DNA of 39,663 bases from Streptomyces sp. WM6378 (GTDB lineage: Bacteria; Actinomycetota; Actinomycetes; Streptomycetales; Streptomycetaceae). Made by a program: the position numbers and the translations under genes. Positions 39,159 through 39,663 of this stretch are shown here, piece by piece. Position 1 is the first letter of the stretch; each line of letters opens with the position of its first letter. Below the pieces are notes generated by a model. The model was not told the DNA's origin. It did not search any database and saw only the letters and a list, made by a program, of their open reading frames with translations. The stretch lies in the NCBI RefSeq assembly GCF_001279695.1, contig NZ_LGDD01000333.1, forward strand, positions 1-39,663, read 5' to 3'.

Positions 39159-39663
39159 GTGACGCCCCCATCAACAGACTCCACGGCCCAACTCGGCTCC
39201 GGCGCCCCGGTGTTCGGGGCGCCGTGCTGGGTGAGCCTGATGGCCCGTGACCTGAGTGCCGCTATGGATTTCTACGGTGCGACGATGGGCTGGACGTTCG
39301 TGCCGGCCGAGCTGGGTGAGGAGTTCCGGGTGGCGTTGGCGGACGGGGTTCCGGTGGCCGGGATCGGGGCGCTGGCGCCGTCCCTCCAGGTCGCGGTCGC
39401 CTGGACGCCGTATTTCGCGGTCGAGGACGCCGATGTCACCGCGGCCCGCATCCGCGAGCGGGGCGCCACCGTCGCGGTCGGCCCCGTGGCCCTGCACACC
39501 GGGCGCGGTGCGCTGGCCGCCGACCGCGACGGGGCCGTGTTCGGGATCTGGCAGGGCCTGCTCGTGTCGAACTGGGAGACGTGGCGCGACACCGCGCCCG
39601 CCTGGACGCGGCTGCACACCCGCAACGCCTTCGACGCCGCGATCTTCTACGGGGAGGTCCTCG
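39159..39663 (+). CDS. VOC (glyoxalase/bleomycin-resistance fold) protein, cut by the window end
   Basis: The first 168 residues are visible from GTG 39159, which has GCGAGGG just upstream. The first beta-alpha-beta module starts APCWVSLMARDLSAAMDFYG and continues YFAVEDADVTAARIRERGAT and then DRDGAVFGIWQG. A second module appears to begin at WTRLHTRNAFDAAIFYGEVL, where the sequence ends. Two fused VOC modules of about 125 residues each are common in actinomycete proteins of this type (about 250-260 residues). Members bind small ligands or metal and include lyases, dioxygenases and antibiotic-binding proteins. No stop lies in the window, so the gene is 3'-truncated here only by the edge. Confidence 0.85.
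   Translation, partial: MTPPSTDSTAQLGSGAPVFGAPCWVSLMARDLSAAMDFYGATMGWTFVPAELGEEFRVALADGVPVAGIGALAPSLQVAVAWTPYFAVEDADVTAARIRERGATVAVGPVALHTGRGALAADRDGAVFGIWQGLLVSNWETWRDTAPAWTRLHTRNAFDAAIFYGEVL

Overview
The window looks like Streptomyces chromosome or that of a close actinomycete relative. It is very GC-rich, coding frames end almost always in G or C, GTG starts are frequent, genes overlap by ATGA or GTGA, and intergenic hairpin repeats of the kind scattered through Streptomyces genomes occur at both 1-145 and 24039-24073. The families present (Tat-exported phospholipase C, SpoIIE phosphatase with an RsbW-like kinase, long GAPDH, ricin-lectin secreted protein) fit a soil actinomycete. No tRNA, rRNA, CRISPR array, transposase or phage gene was seen.

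Left part (1-10434). After a repeat-rich spacer comes an OpuCA/ProV-type ATPase on the minus strand. Next is a minus-strand cluster that reads, in transcription order, as HlyD/MacA-like adaptor, MacB-like ATPase, MacB-like permease, membrane-anchored DUF5666-like protein, OmpR-family response regulator and sensor kinase. A small duplicated-module lipoprotein diverges from it. The shared promoter region carries heptamers CTGGGAG repeated every 11 bp in both orientations, a good candidate operator for the cluster's own regulator. A Tat-exported phospholipase C follows.

Middle part (10686-24000). An acyl-CoA catabolic island holds an enoyl-CoA hydratase, a 2,4-dienoyl-CoA-reductase-like SDR, a quinone oxidoreductase and two overlapping acyl-CoA dehydrogenases that look like a heteromeric pair. 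It ends with a strong terminator. A wrecked DUF664 mini-DinB gene lies between this and a five-gene nickel/peptide-type ABC importer preceded by a near-consensus Nur box, so I read it as nikABCDE. A GDPD/PI-PLC-like secreted protein, a tiny membrane protein whose ribosome site is buried in an inverted repeat, and an HTH_42 (AlkZ-superfamily) protein follow.

Right part (24227-39663). This holds a secreted beta-propeller-like protein and a DUF779 protein divergent from a Tat-exported carotenoid oxygenase; a second and even better Nur-like palindrome lies between those two. Further on are an APC-family permease with an upstream protein of unknown function, a secreted Asp-box/ricin protein, a long GAPDH, a PAS-SpoIIE phosphatase, two small minus-strand proteins, a HAD phosphatase, an RsbW-like kinase and the start of a VOC protein cut by the window end.

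The points that most deserve a second look are the self-contained MacAB-like/two-component/lipoprotein locus with its 11-bp repeat operators, and the pair of Nur-type palindromes, which may bring a carotenoid oxygenase and DUF779 under nickel control together with the nickel importer. All functions are read from sequence by eye; no database search was possible.
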